From: Ophiosphaerella korrae
Lineage: Eukaryota; Ascomycota; Dothideomycetes; Pleosporales; Phaeosphaeriaceae
Direction: 5' to 3'
NCBI GenBank assembly: GCA_028456385.1
Contig: JALNQF010000141.1
Coordinates: forward strand, 1 to 64,000
DNA length: 64,000 nt
The notes under the pieces were generated by a model. It did not search any database, had not been told where the DNA came from, and saw only the letters and a program-made list of their open reading frames with translations. A program made the translations under genes and the position numbers. Below, piece by piece: positions 47,249 to 59,312 of the stretch (the first letter of the stretch is position 1; each line of letters opens with the position of its first letter).

Positions 47249-49498
47249 CTACACCAGTAGATTCCTAAAGTATGCTTCGAGAGCGTCCGCATCTTCTAAA
47301 TCGCCAACCCATCCTACATGCATATTGGGTCTGACGACTACTACGGCCCCTCTGGTACGGTCGATTCCCCACCTTGTATATGCACGACCGCCGCAGTAGC
47401 GGTCGAAATGGACGGGTGCATCCACGAAGATGCGTGAAAAGTCCCATCCATGGTAGTCCTGGTCGAAAGGCCCGCAAAGAGCGACGGGAAAGTCCAAGGG
47501 GGAGAGGGCATCATGGGCATTGACAGAGATGTGAATTGCCAGAAGGGACATCATAGAAGTGATAGGTCTCTCTCATGTAGGAACGAAATAGAAGGGTGCT
47601 GCCGAGCGGGGAGACTGCCGTTTTGAGTGTTTAGAGAGGCCGAGGAAAAAGGATACGGGTAGCGGGAATGAAGTAATGAGGTATATTTTCCGCTATCATC
47701 TTCGCGTTCCGCTTCGATTCGTTCGCAGAATGCCTTGATTCTCTCCATTTGGGCTGGCAAAGTGACGTCTCCAGCCATGAGAACGATTCTGAAACGCGCA
47801 TCGCTCGCAAACAATTTTGTCGTCCAATATAGCTGCGAATTTGCATGCCCAAAGACCTTAGCATGCAGGAATAACTCACCCACAATCAACCCCTTCGCAG
47901 CAGTCTGCTTGCTCGTTTCTGTAGCATTTAGAACGCTTGATAGGTAGGAGAGTTCAATGCCATTCGTGAACTTCCGAAATTCGGCATGAAGTTCTCGGAA
48001 CTCTTTAGGGTCGAGAACACCTTTGACGTCGAAAAGTATACGATCGAAGGCGGCAATTTTGTGAGCGACAGGGAGACGCTCGCCGATGTATATAGCGAGC
48101 AGCGCTTTCTTGTCACAGACTATCCCGGAGATGGCCAGCGCGACCTTCCAACCCAGATTGTATCCGTCCTGCATGCTCGTATTCATGCCCAGCCCAACCT
48201 TAGGCGAATACATATGTACAGCATCGCCAGCAAGGAATATGCGGTTACCTGGATGTTGACAGCTTTCAGCTACACGCTGGCCGACCTGATACACACTCTA
48301 CTATTCGTAGATAGTAAAGTCGAATTTGTAGGGTACAAAAAATTTCTTTGCTTTGGCGATAATACGTTCTAGCGTAATTGATGCACGGTCGAATCGATTG
48401 CCTGTTGACTCGTCGCTAAAGGGGACATGGATACGAGTCAAGTTGCGCTCCCGTGGGACTATCATCAGTGTACCTGGTCGCCTTTGATAAAGCAAGGATA
48501 ATGGATGTCCGGAAAGTTGGTGATGGGCACAATTTCCATGGCCCCCCTTAAATCTGTGAGTTTTGGTGGCTATTATACTGCTCTTGAGTTGAGTAAACTC
48601 ACCAGACAGAATCCGTCCGAGACCCGTCCAATTTGTAATTTAATTGGCTCCTGAGCCAACTATGCGCACCATCGGCACCGATTAAATATTGAGCCTTCAT
48701 TACCTTAATGTTGCTAGCTGTCTGCTTTGGTGGATCGACAGTATTGAGCTTGTCGGGTGGCAAATTGCTCTTGGCTAGAATGTCACGCCCTCCAAAGGCA
48801 CCTTCCGCAGGCTTCGGGTTCGCCTCCTCGTCCGAAAGTGTGCGCAACGTCACTACGATTGGATACGCATCTTGGTCGTTCTCTAAGGTAGATTCGTAGA
48901 ATAGGGAATCGGCAGTGATGCCACGGTCAACTTTCAACTTAGAGCCAGAGAGCTCATCGATCGCGTCGAGTGGGAAGCGCTCGGCGCGTCCTTGGCTGAT
49001 GGTGAGATTAATGAATGGAGAAGGCAAATCAGTGATATGGTCTCCTATCAGGTTTTCGACGGACACTCGGCAAATCCCTCCCTTTTCGCTTGGAATCTGT
49101 TCGCTCGCTTCAGTTTGTGGGCGGGTAACAATAAGGTTTGGAGATGGCAACAGCAGAGAGCCATAGTTGAAAACGCACCCATGTTTTGAGGCTCGAAAAC
49201 GTAGCCTTCTTTGGTGATCTTCTCTTGAATGCCACCGCCCATGCTGTCAAAGATCTCCTCGGTCCGTGGTCTCAGTCCGTCGGCTTGGCCATTAATAACC
49301 TTAACGCCACGCTTGTCTACGATGCGTGTTTTGATGCCATAACGCGCCATCTACTACGCAGCTATGAGGCCTGCTGGTCCTGCTCCGATGATGAGGCTGA
49401 TATGTTATATTAGTTCAAGAAGAAAACATAAGCCTCACAGGCACTCACACGTTAGTTTCGGTCTTCAGAGGCAGTCGTGGTATGCCATTGGCAGTCAT
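47249..49498 (-). pseudogene. Phenol 2-monooxygenase-like FAD enzyme, inactivated
   Basis: Near full-length relative of phenol hydroxylases (FAD aromatic hydroxylases with a C-terminal thioredoxin-fold domain). Exon 1 starts at 49498; intron 1 is 49397-49448 and a later intron is 48554-48602. LIIGAGPAGLIAA (FAD motif) is followed by two adjacent TAG codons (49351-49356), then MARYGIKTRIVDKRG and GQADGL. GADGAHSW (DG motif) lies near 48650, and FLAGDAVH with GMNTSMQDGYNLGWK (second FAD site) near 48120-48215. The C-terminal RYGI-like..GAVVVVRPNMHVGWVGDLED stretch lies near 47260-47350. A second TAG-TAG pair is at 48298-48303 (TIYE**SVYQ). Frameshifts are needed near 49100, near 48490 and near 47555. 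The stop pairs sit where relatives have Trp-rich stretches, consistent with TGG to TAG. Confidence 0.88.
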
Positions 49499-49821
49499 CC
49501 TAGGATGATTGAACGGAAGGGCACAGGTTGGCAGATGGTATAAGCGGTTTGGGTTGAAAATTGAGGGGAATTTCGAAGTCCAGCAATCACTGAATCGGGT
49601 TGCAAAGTAGTACTGAATTGCTATGTAAAGAACATGGGGAATTTCGCGAAGCATTTAACATCACCAATTTCGCGTACCTCAGAAGGCAAGTTCCGCTTTC
49701 TAAGCCGCTGCAAGAGCAGAGAAATAACGGCCCGCTGGCGACCCGCGAGCCGGCCAGGCGGGTGACAAAATTATCCGCATACCGAAATAACTTAGCGTAC
49801 AGTTAGGGTTAGGATCCACTA
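49499..49821. other. Upstream region of the monooxygenase pseudogene
   Basis: Normal-composition DNA, the former promoter. It ends with a short telomere-like gttagggttagga at 49802-49814, just before the inverted-repeat element. Confidence 0.4.
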
Positions 49822-50049
49822 TGGTACAAGGTATAGGTAGTGTAGGTGGGTCCCGGGCGGCAGGGGTGCGCAGGAGTAGCTTAAACCTGATTCAGTCTTG
49901 TTTTCAGCAAGGCGTGGGCACGCAGGCGACTGGAAATCAAAGATTTCGATACAAAAATACAAAGGATTTGATGTGAAACAGTCGGGTAGAGAGGTATCGC
50001 TTGACCCCTGCTGCCCGGGACCCACCTACACTATCTATGCTTTGTACCA
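49822..50049. mobile_element. MITE-like element, 228 bp with ~46-bp inverted ends
   Basis: Left end tggtacaaggtataggtagt and right end actatctatgctttgtacca are inverted copies. Pairing continues through ggtgggtcccggg and the caggggt core for about 46 bp with few transitions. The interior is non-coding. The target duplication is unclear (cta before, gta after). Confidence 0.85.
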
Positions 50050-51229
50050 GTAATATAAGCTATCCTAAACCTTGTTAGATTTGATAGTCACTCGATGATT
50101 GATCTGAATAACAGCATTGATTAAATTAATTGATTGCCCTGTCTTGTGTCTCTCCTCGGGTGACTGTAGATATCCCTCTCGAGCTCCTTTGTTCTAATGG
50201 CTTTCTTGGTCCCCCGGCTTAGCACTGCGATGGGCTAACACCCTTTGCAAGTGATCCGGGCCGTGCATCTCAGCTGTGGCATCTAATTGCATCTGATCGC
50301 ATCTTGTTGCGGAGAACAGTGCCCAGAAGAGGATCAGACGATCCTGGAATGGCCTGCCTAGGTAATCGGACACCGGATTATTAGTCTCACCGATCCTCTA
50401 GTATATAGATCTGATCGTACATAGATTTACGCGTAGCCAGTAGTCTGATCAACTTCTCACTTTCGCAAAGATCGTTCTGCAAGCTTCCACTTTCCACCAC
50501 ACATCTTATCTAAACCCCTTAGCTAGGAGGCTCAATTCCTAGCTAGACCTAATATTATCATTTCGATTTAGTTTTGTATCTTTTCTATTTGTAGTCATAA
50601 CTCGCTCAAGACAACTTGATTCCGTTTCACCAACCAAAGATATTCTAGAAACCTTGCCTAGTTATTTAGTGGTAATACTTTTGTCAGCCTAGGCTGTTAA
50701 ATAAGTTAGGGGCACCCGGCGCCGGGTTAGGGTTAGGTTAGGGTAGGAGCGCTAGGTAGGGGTTAGGTTAGGGTAGTAGGTGTCAATAAGGTGTTAGCAT
50801 GTCATCTAACTATAGGTTAGCCGAGGACACTATAGCAAGGTTAGCCGGGGATACTATAGAAATAGCGCTAGGCTAAGGTTGTAATAGCTACGTTAAGCTA
50901 GGGTTAGCGTATACGTAGCTCTAAGCGATAGTAACACATGTATAATAGACATATCTCTTGTATAAGAAGTCTTAGGCATTCGTGCTAAGATATTAAATTA
51001 GTATAATACAATAAGTAGATATTAGTAATGTCTTACAGGATAGTGTAGTTATAGGTGCGCTGTTGTTAGATAATACGTTTGGGGTAACTAGCTCTAAAAG
51101 TTAATTAGATTTACGTTTAGCTAGGGACATAAATTTAGATCGAGGGTCTAAGAGAGGTTGCTTAGCTAAGGTAACTATTAAAGGCGATATCGATAAAGAG
51201 TCTTGTAACGATTTTTCTAGGAAAGACTA
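50050..51229. other. Gene-free region with telomere-like repeats
   Basis: GC content falls from left to right. It includes telomere-like repeats at 50724-50780 and then repeated ggttagccg(a/g)g(g/a)ac/atactatag modules near 50815-50870. No ORF or protein motif. Confidence 0.5.
50724..50780 (+). repeat. Interstitial telomere-like TTAGGG-type repeats
   Basis: Two clusters of degenerate TTAGGG/TTAGG units (ggttagggttaggttagggt and ggggttaggttagggtag), separated by agcgctaggta. The orientation is that of a chromosome right end. Confidence 0.65.
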
Positions 51230-51507
51230 TATTAAGGAGTAGCTAGAAGATAATAGTACTTGCTATAAGCTATAGGAGATAGTAAAGGGATAATAGATAG
51301 TATTTAATAGTACTACTAGTATCTAAAAAAGAATAATACTTACTTTACTCTTTTTGTAAGTGTCGAGCTTTTTATACGCCTATATAGCGTATTTACCTTA
51401 CTTTAGACTATAACTATACAACGTTATAATCTCTAGTATATTAGCTCTACCCTAAACTCGTACTAGAGTTTATAAGAGTCTTAAGTGTTCTAAGGACCTT
51501 TGTTATA
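51230..51507 (-). mobile_element. Solo LTR, family T, reverse orientation
   Basis: 278 bp, inverted relative to 51825-52104, running from tattaaggag to cctttgttata (RIP-altered TG...CA). Flanked by perfect GACTA at 51225-51229 and 51508-51512. Confidence 0.85.
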
Positions 51508-51824
51508 GACTAGGAGTTAGGAATTACAATAAAGATGTAATCCTATAGGAGTTGTAGTAAGTAGACTATAATATAGTAATTAAGAAAACTAGCAATTTTG
51601 CCTATATAGTTAAGCGTAGTATTAGGCTAATATTAAGTATTTTACCTTTTAGCTATCTTCTTATAGCACGTTATCTATAGGTTAACGTAAATAGAAAAGA
51701 TAATAAATACCTAAAACTAGTATAATCTTTAGAATAGAGGTCTAGTTAGAGTAATAAAGGTTAAGAGCTATATAAAGCTACAATATTTTTATTATATTAC
51801 TAAGAGGCTAGAAATAAGGTTGTT
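51508..51824. other. Spacer between opposed solo LTRs
   Basis: About 315 bp of AT-rich sequence with no recognisable element. Confidence 0.35.
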
Positions 51825-52104
51825 TGTAACAAAGGTTCTCTGAATACTTAAGACTCTTGTAAACTCTAGTACGAGTTAAGGGGGTAGGGCTAATATACTA
51901 AAGACTATAACATTGTATAGTTATAATCTAAAGTAAAGCTAATACGCTATATAGGCGTATAAAAGGCTTAATACTTATAAAGAGAATAAAGTAAGTATTA
52001 TTCTCTCTTAGATACTAGTAGTACTATTAAATACTATCTATTATCTCTTTACTATCTCCTATAGCCTATAGCAAGTACTATTACCTTCTAGCTACCTCTT
52101 AACA
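51825..52104 (+). mobile_element. Solo LTR, family T, forward orientation
   Basis: 280 bp from TGTAACAAAGG to CCTCTTAACA, flanked by TTGTT (51820-51824) and TTATT (52105-52109), a duplication with one G/A difference. It is nearly identical, in inverse, to 51230-51507. Confidence 0.85.
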
Positions 52105-52349
52105 TTATTATAGAAGAGTATAAAGCTATAACTAGCTATTAAGCTAGTAAAAGTAATAATAGGAGATATTATAAGGAAGCTAGCTATAGTATTAAATATT
52201 TAAGAGGTAATACTATAGAGTTAGTTAAAGTTAGTTAATTTTTAGGCTATAAAGGTGTTATTATAGACTTATAGTTAATAGTAGAGGTCTTAGATAATAA
52301 AAGGTAAGATAGTATAATTTTGTATATTACTACCTATACCTAGAGCTTT

Positions 52350-52803
52350 TATTATAGTTGTAAAAAGAAAAAACTAAATAGAACTAATTAGCCTTATAGT
52401 AGAGGATAACAACATATATAATCTTTAGGTAAATATACCTAATTAGAAAACTAACTACAACCTTAGTACGTAATAAATTTATAAATTTACAATCCTAGTA
52501 AATACAAAGTTATAAAGCTAGTACGTAATAAATTTATAAATTTATAAATTTATAATTTTAGTAAATACAAAGTTGTAAAGCTAGTAAAAACCTATAAGTA
52601 TATAGTTAGTAGTAATATATATTATTAAGATAGTATTAGTAATCTAATCTCTAACTAAGAACGCTAATAAGTAATATTATATATATAAATTATCTATTAT
52701 TTATAGTTATTAAATAATTACTATATAAACTTTTATTATTACTTCTTAATCTACTAATACTCTAATAGGTCTCTTGCAAGTTAACGTAGGTAACCTTATT
52801 ACA
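52350..52803 (+). repeat. 5' LTR of Gypsy-3
   Basis: 454 bp, tattatagttg...ggtaaccttattaca, followed by ccttactaatttagtt. It contains an internal ~75-bp duplication of the tacgtaataaatttataaat module. Confidence 0.85.
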
Positions 52804-55800
52804 CCTTACTAATTTAGTTATTAAAAGAAGTATAGCGTAAGTAGCGTATAGTCTAAGCTAATACAATAGTAGAAAGTTTAACTAAGAGGAGAGGTAAAGT
52901 ACTTCTAAGTAGTTATAAGTTAGATAATACTATATAGAAAGTAATTAAAGATTACCTAAATAACTTAATCTCTAAGAAAGAAGATATAAAACTAGTAATT
53001 AAAGCTTTAGAAACGTAGAATAAGAAACTATAAGACTATGTAAAGTAAAATAAAGCTTAGATTAAAGCTATTATAGTAAGGTAAAATTAAATAGAATAAA
53101 TTACCTAGAGACTAGAGATAAGTGTAATAAAAAAACTACTAAAAATACCTATACTTAAAAAATTTAATAGAATATAAAAAAGTTAAGACCTTTTATAGTA
53201 GTAGTATAGCTTTAGATTAATATATAAGTACTATACTTTAATAGTAAAGATAAAAAAGTAATATATATTAGAATATACTTTAAAGAAGATATAATAAGAT
53301 AGTTTAAGCCTTACTAGATAAACTATATAATATACGTTCTAGGAGTATAGAAAGATAAAACTATAGCTATTTTTAGAAGTTATAAATACTTTACACGATA
53401 TATAAGAGTAGTATTTAGAGATATAGATATTACTTAACAAGCTAAAGAAAAGCTTAAGAAGCTTATATAGAATAAGAGTATTCTAGAATATATATTATAG
53501 TTTAAATAACTATCGCAAAATATAGAATAGAACGAGCTATCTCTAATATTATAATTTAAATAAGAAATAAAAGCAAGAATTAGATATAAAATAATTTATA
53601 TAGAAAAACTAAGAATACTATAAGCTCTAAAGGATTAGGTAATATAAGTTAATAACAACCTCTAAGTATAGAGAATAAATAAAAATAGAGGATACCCTAG
53701 AAATTAAGATAATAGAGACCCTATAATTATTAATCTAAATAAGGATAAGAAGAAAAGAAAGAATAAAGACTTTACGTACTTTAAGTATAGTAAGAAAAGC
53801 TACTACGTAAAAGATTATTAGTTAAGGAAAGATATAATATACTATAAATATAGGAAGCTAAGATACTTTATAAAGGACTATAAAAGTAAAGACCTTAAAA
53901 GAGAGAACTAGTTAAAAATAACTAAGAACTAAAAGGAAGTACCTAAAGTATAAGCTAAGCTATAAGAAAAAGCTATAGTAAATAAAGAATTATAGTATAT
54001 AATACTTAATTAGGCCTTTTACTATAATAATAACTACTATATATATCTTTCTAGTAAATAGAGAGTAAGATAGTTCTTATAGAAGAATAGAGTAGTTATA
54101 ATAAAAGAATAATAGATAAAAGTATAGTTAGAAGAAATAACCTATATAATAGACCTACTAATAGAAGACTTAGAAAGAGAGAAGCCTTAAACCTTATTAA
54201 TCTACGCTAAAGAATTAGTAGAAGATAAAAAGACTACTATAGTTACCTCTAAAAAACTATAAAGTAATAAAGAAGAAGTTAATATAAAAGGTATAGAGTA
54301 TACCTAGTTAGATATATATAGTTATAATAGCTATATAATAATAGATATAGTAAAATAAAGTAGAGAATAGTAATTTATTTAGAAATACTTACTAGTTATA
54401 AGTATAGAGGAAGTGTATAAAGACTAGAAAGAACGTAATCCTAAGAATATAAAGTTTATACTATTTTAAGAATAAATAAAGTAATATATAGTTATAGTAA
54501 AAAGAATACCTATATAAAAAGAGTAGTAATACCTTATAAGAAAAACGCGATAAATTAATAAAACCTATACACTACGTATACTAATAGTATACTACGTCCT
54601 AATAGAAAAGATACCTAAAAAAGACTAATACTAAGAAAGAGATAATAAAAGAATAGACCTAGAATATCTAATATACTTTAAAATATTATAAATATTATAC
54701 CTAGATATAAACTATATTATATATAGAAATTAGAAAGTAAACAATTATATATAGCTAGTAAGAAGAAAAGGTTACAACTATATAAAAGTAATTTAAGTAG
54801 AAGATATTATAGGATAGAAAATAATATTAGAAGAAGGATATATAGTAGTAAGGCTAAGAACAAAGCTATCTAAGAAATACGTCTTAAGAAGACTATAGTA
54901 TAAATATACGTATAATAAATATCTAAAATATAAAGAATATAAACTTAAAATAAAGCTATAGCCCTAGAAAGATAGATAATTTATAAAACTACTTAAGTAA
55001 GATAAGCTAGAAAGTATAAGAGGCTTATATATTATAAAAATAGGTACCTTCTAAAAAAAAAGAGTATAAGTAATAATTAATAGTAGAGCTACAAAGAACT
55101 TTATATTAAAGAAGTTTATAGAAGAATAAGGAATATATTATATAATAATAAAATACCCTTAATAACTAAGTATAATTAAAAGAAAACTATTTTAAGAACT
55201 TATAAAATTTAAAACAGTACTCTCTATATTTAAGTTAGAAGAGTTAAAGATTAAAAATATAGTTATAGATAAAATAACAATTAATAACAAATAAGATATA
55301 ATCTTAGGAATACTATAGCTATAGATAGTAAATCTAAGAATTAGTTAGAGAATAAGAAAAATTAGTTACTCTAAACAAGATATATTAAAAGCTGACATAA
55401 ATATATATAAAGGAAAATTCCTAGATAAATATAAGAAATAAGAAAAGTAACTTATAGAACTAAAAGCCTACCTTCTAGAATACTAACTATAGGACTTAGC
55501 GATAGAACTAGAAGATAGAAAGGACATAAGATAGAGCCTAGTCTACTAAAAAATAAAAGAAGAGTTTAAAATTAAATAAATATTTATATAAAACGTACTA
55601 AAGAAAAGATAGATATAAGACTCTAAATCCTTAGTAGTATATAGGCTTATATTTATAGATAAAAAGAGAATAGATAATAAAAGACTTTACGTAGACTTTA
55701 GAAAGATAAACGTAATTATAAATAAGAATTAATACCCCTTACTATAAATTAATAAAATATAAGATAGGCTATAAAGAGTAAAGATCTTTATAAAACTAGA

Positions 55801-57351
55801 TATTTAGAACGCTCTTAGGGAACTATAATAATAGACTTTATTATAAAGTTATTTAAGTTAAAAGACTTAATATTAGGAGTTAAGTATAATAGAATTCTAA
55901 TAATAGTAGATAAGTTTATAAAGTACTTATATTTTAGACTATATAAAGAGAAAAGTAAGATAGAAGCTACTATATACTAGGTCCTAGGAACTATAGTTAG
56001 CTAGTATAGTATTCTAGATAAGATTATTATAGATAGAGATATACAATTTATATTAAAACTATAGAGAATAATAATAGTATAATTAGGAGTATAATATTAA
56101 ATATTAATAGTATATTATCTATAAATAGATAGATAATTAAAACGTATAAATTAGATAGTAGAGTAGTACTTAAGATACTACCTTAACTATAATTAGAATA
56201 ATTAAGTATAATTACTACCTATAGTATAGCTAGTATATAATAGCGTAAAAAATATAGTAATAGAAGTATTACTTTTTTTTGTAAACTATAGATTTAATCC
56301 TAATATATATTAGATACTAAGAAATATAGAATTCTAGACCCTAAGAAGAGAAAACTTTATAAATAGAATAAAAGAAATATACAACTAATTAAAATAGAAT
56401 ATAGAGTTCTTATATAATTATATAGTAAAGTAATATAATAAAAAATTTAAAGAGGGACTTTAATTTAAAGAGGAAGAAAAAGTATAGTTAGTTTAAAGAA
56501 ATATTAAGAGTAAAAGATCTAGTTTAAAACTAGATTTCGTAAAAATAGAACTATATAAGATTAAAAAAAAAGTTATACTAGTTATATTTAAATTAAAGCT
56601 ACTAAGTAAGATAACTAGTAAAAGAAGTACTATAAGATTATATAGAATACTATAGAAATAAATATAACTAATACGCACTATAAAGAATATTATAACTAGT
56701 TAAAGTACTTTAACTACTCTAAGAAACTAGAAGAGTACTAAAGTTAAAATCCTCTAGACTACCTTATAGTAAACTAAGAAAACTAATAGTACTACTAAAA
56801 GATAGAGAGATAGTAGGAGCACTTAATATAATAGAAACTAGAGTAGCCCCTAGTATATCTTTAAAGTCTATTTTAGCCTCTATTATATAAGACTATTTAG
56901 ATAACTTAGCGTTATTATAAGCTTTTATTTTATAAAGATACTTAATATAAGAATAAAGCTCTACTAGCTTATAAAGAGTTAGCTTATACTTAGCTTTAGC
57001 TTTAGTAAGTTATAATAATAGTTACGCTTAAGCCCTATTAATAGCTCTCCCTATATAATTTAGTAGAAAACAATTATATAGTAATTAAATACTTATACTT
57101 AGTAAGTAAAACGCTAGAAGAAGTATATTTATACTAAATATTAGCAAGAATATATTTATTATAGTACTTACTATCTTTTAAAGATATAAGATATAAAAGA
57201 CCTAGTTTAGTATAGTAATAATAAGGAAATATTTTAACTCTATTACAAATAATACAAGCTATAAGAAGAAGCTTATTACGTTAAGAACGCGAAGGTATAA
57301 AGAGTAATAAGGAACTAAGAATTAATAAAGAAACTAGACTAATAACTTTAG
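52804..57351 (+). pseudogene. Gypsy-3 gag-pol remnant, RT deleted
   Basis: Gag-like sequence with a RIP-converted zinc knuckle near 53779 and the pre-RT region to 55811, then integrase and C-terminal sequence from about 55830. Stops throughout. Confidence 0.75.
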
Positions 57352-57793
57352 TATTATAGTCGCAACAAGAGAAAGCTAATTTAAGCTAATTAGTCCCGCT
57401 ATAGATAATAACAACGTATACGACCTATAAGGAGATAAACTAGATTAAGAGACTAACTATAATAGGGACACGTAATAGATTCGTAATTTGTAATCTTAGT
57501 AAATATAAAGTATAAAGCTAAGTACGTAATAGATTTACAATTCGCGATCTTAGTAAACGCGAAGTATAAAGTTAGCTAAGAGGCCTAAGTATATAGTTAG
57601 TAGAATACGTATTATTAAGATAGTATTAGTAATTTAATCCTTTAACTATAGAGCGCTAATACAAGATAGTTATAAAATATCTTCTATTGTTTATAGTTAT
57701 TATAGATCCTAATATAAGCTTTTACTATTAACTCTTAACCTACTAATACTCCTAATATAGGTACTTATAGTTAATAATAGGAGGCCTATTATA
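57352..57793 (+). repeat. LTR shared by Gypsy-3 and Gypsy-4
   Basis: 442 bp, tattatagtcg...aggcctattata. It serves as the 3' LTR of the left copy and the 5' LTR of the right copy. Confidence 0.85.
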
Positions 57794-59312
57794 CTTTACT
57801 AATTTAGTTTTAAGAGAAGCGAAGCGTAAGTAGCGTATAGTCTAGCTAATACAATAGTAGAAAGTTTAACTAGGAAAATAGCTAAGGCACCTATAAGTAG
57901 CTATAAGTTAGATAATATAGTATAGAAGGATATTAAAAACTATATAAACGATTTAATTTCTAAAAAAGAAGATATAAAAATAGTAATCGACGCCTTAGAA
58001 ACCTAGAATAAAGAACTTTAGGAATACGCGAAATAAAATAAGGCCTAGATTAAAGCTATTATAGAGGGATAAAACTAGATAGAACTAATTATATAACGCC
58101 TAGAGATAAGTACAACAAAGAAACTACTAAAAATACCTATCTTTAAGAAGTTTAAAAGAATAAAAGAGAAACTAAAACCTTTTATAGCTTTAGTACAACT
58201 CTAGATAGATATATAAGTACTATACTTTAATATAGAAGAAAAGAAGGTAATATATATTAGACTATACTTTAAAGAAGATATAATAAAGTAGTATAAGCTT
58301 TACTAGATAGACTATATAACGTATTCTCTAATAACCTAAAAAGATAAAATAAGAGCTATCTTTAGAAGTTATAAATACTTTACTAAATAAATAAGAGTAG
58401 TATTTAGGGATATAGATATTACCTAATAAGCTAAAGAGAAACTTAAGAGGCTTATACAAAGTAAGAGTATTCTAGAATATATATTACAATTTAAATAACT
58501 AAGTTAGAATATAGAATAGAATAAGTTAGCCTTAATATTATAATTTAAACAAGGACTAAACTCTAAAATTCGATATAAAATAATCTATATAGAGAAACTA
58601 TAGATACTAGAAGCTATAAAGTAATAGGTAATACAAATTAATAATAATCTTTAAGAATAGAAGAAGAATAAATATAGAGGTTACACCTAAAACTATAACA
58701 AGAGAGACCTTATAATCCTTAACGCTAATAAAGATAAGAAGAAAAAGAAGAATAAAGACTTTACGTACTTTAACTATAGTAAGAAAAGCTACTATATAAA
58801 AGATTACTAATTATAAAAGAAAAAAGATATAGTATATTATAAATATAGGAAACCTAGATACTTTGTAAAAGACTATAGAAGTAAGGACCTAAAGAAGGAA
58901 ACTTAGTTAAAAATAACTAAAAAGAAGAAAGAAGTACTACAAGTATAAGCTAAACCTTAAGAGAAAGTAGCTAGGAGTAAAGAAGTACAATATATAATAC
59001 TCTATTAGACCTTTTGTTATAATAACAACTACTATATATATCTTTCTAGTAAATAGGGAGTAGTATAGTTCCTATAAAAATAGAGATATAGAGTAACTAT
59101 AATAAAAGAAAGTAGAATAAAAGTATAGCTAGAATAAATAGCCTATATAATAGACCTACTAATAGAAGACTTAGAAAGGGAAGAACCTTAGAACCTATTA
59201 ATCTAGGCTAAAAGATAAGTACTAAATAAAGAGACTACTATAGCTTCCTTTAAAGGACTATAAAGAAGTAAGAAACGAGTTAGTATAAGAAGTATAGAAT
59301 ATACTTAGCTAG
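57794..59312 (+). mobile_element. Gypsy-4: gag portion of a tandem copy, truncated
   Basis: Gag region aligned with Gypsy-2 and Gypsy-3, with the zinc-knuckle remnant YFNYSKKSYYIKDY near 58759. It is less RIP-mutated in places (keeps cgacgcc, tacgcg). It stops at tatacttagctag, where the LTR of Gypsy-5 begins. The match resumes at no later point in this window, so the remainder should lie beyond Gypsy-5. Confidence 0.8.

Larger units (their letters stand above)
52350..57793 (+). mobile_element. Gypsy-3: Ty3/Gypsy copy with internal deletion, same family as Gypsy-2
   Basis: LTRs are 52350-52803 and 57352-57793. The internal region aligns with Gypsy-2: a Tyr-converted zinc knuckle (YFKYSKKSYYVKDY) near 53779, then early RT. 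At about 55812 the sequence jumps from the RT start (AGATATTTAGAACGC) straight into the integrase part (match to Gypsy-2 from about 28310), so about 1.4 kb, including the RT catalytic region, is missing. A ~50-bp stretch with the purine tract before the 3' LTR is also missing relative to Gypsy-2. Confidence 0.85.

Noticed and set aside
56493..56678. Minus-strand 61-codon open frame rich in Leu/Ile
   Set aside because: It lies antisense within the Gypsy-3 integrase region in AT-rich DNA; chance composition.
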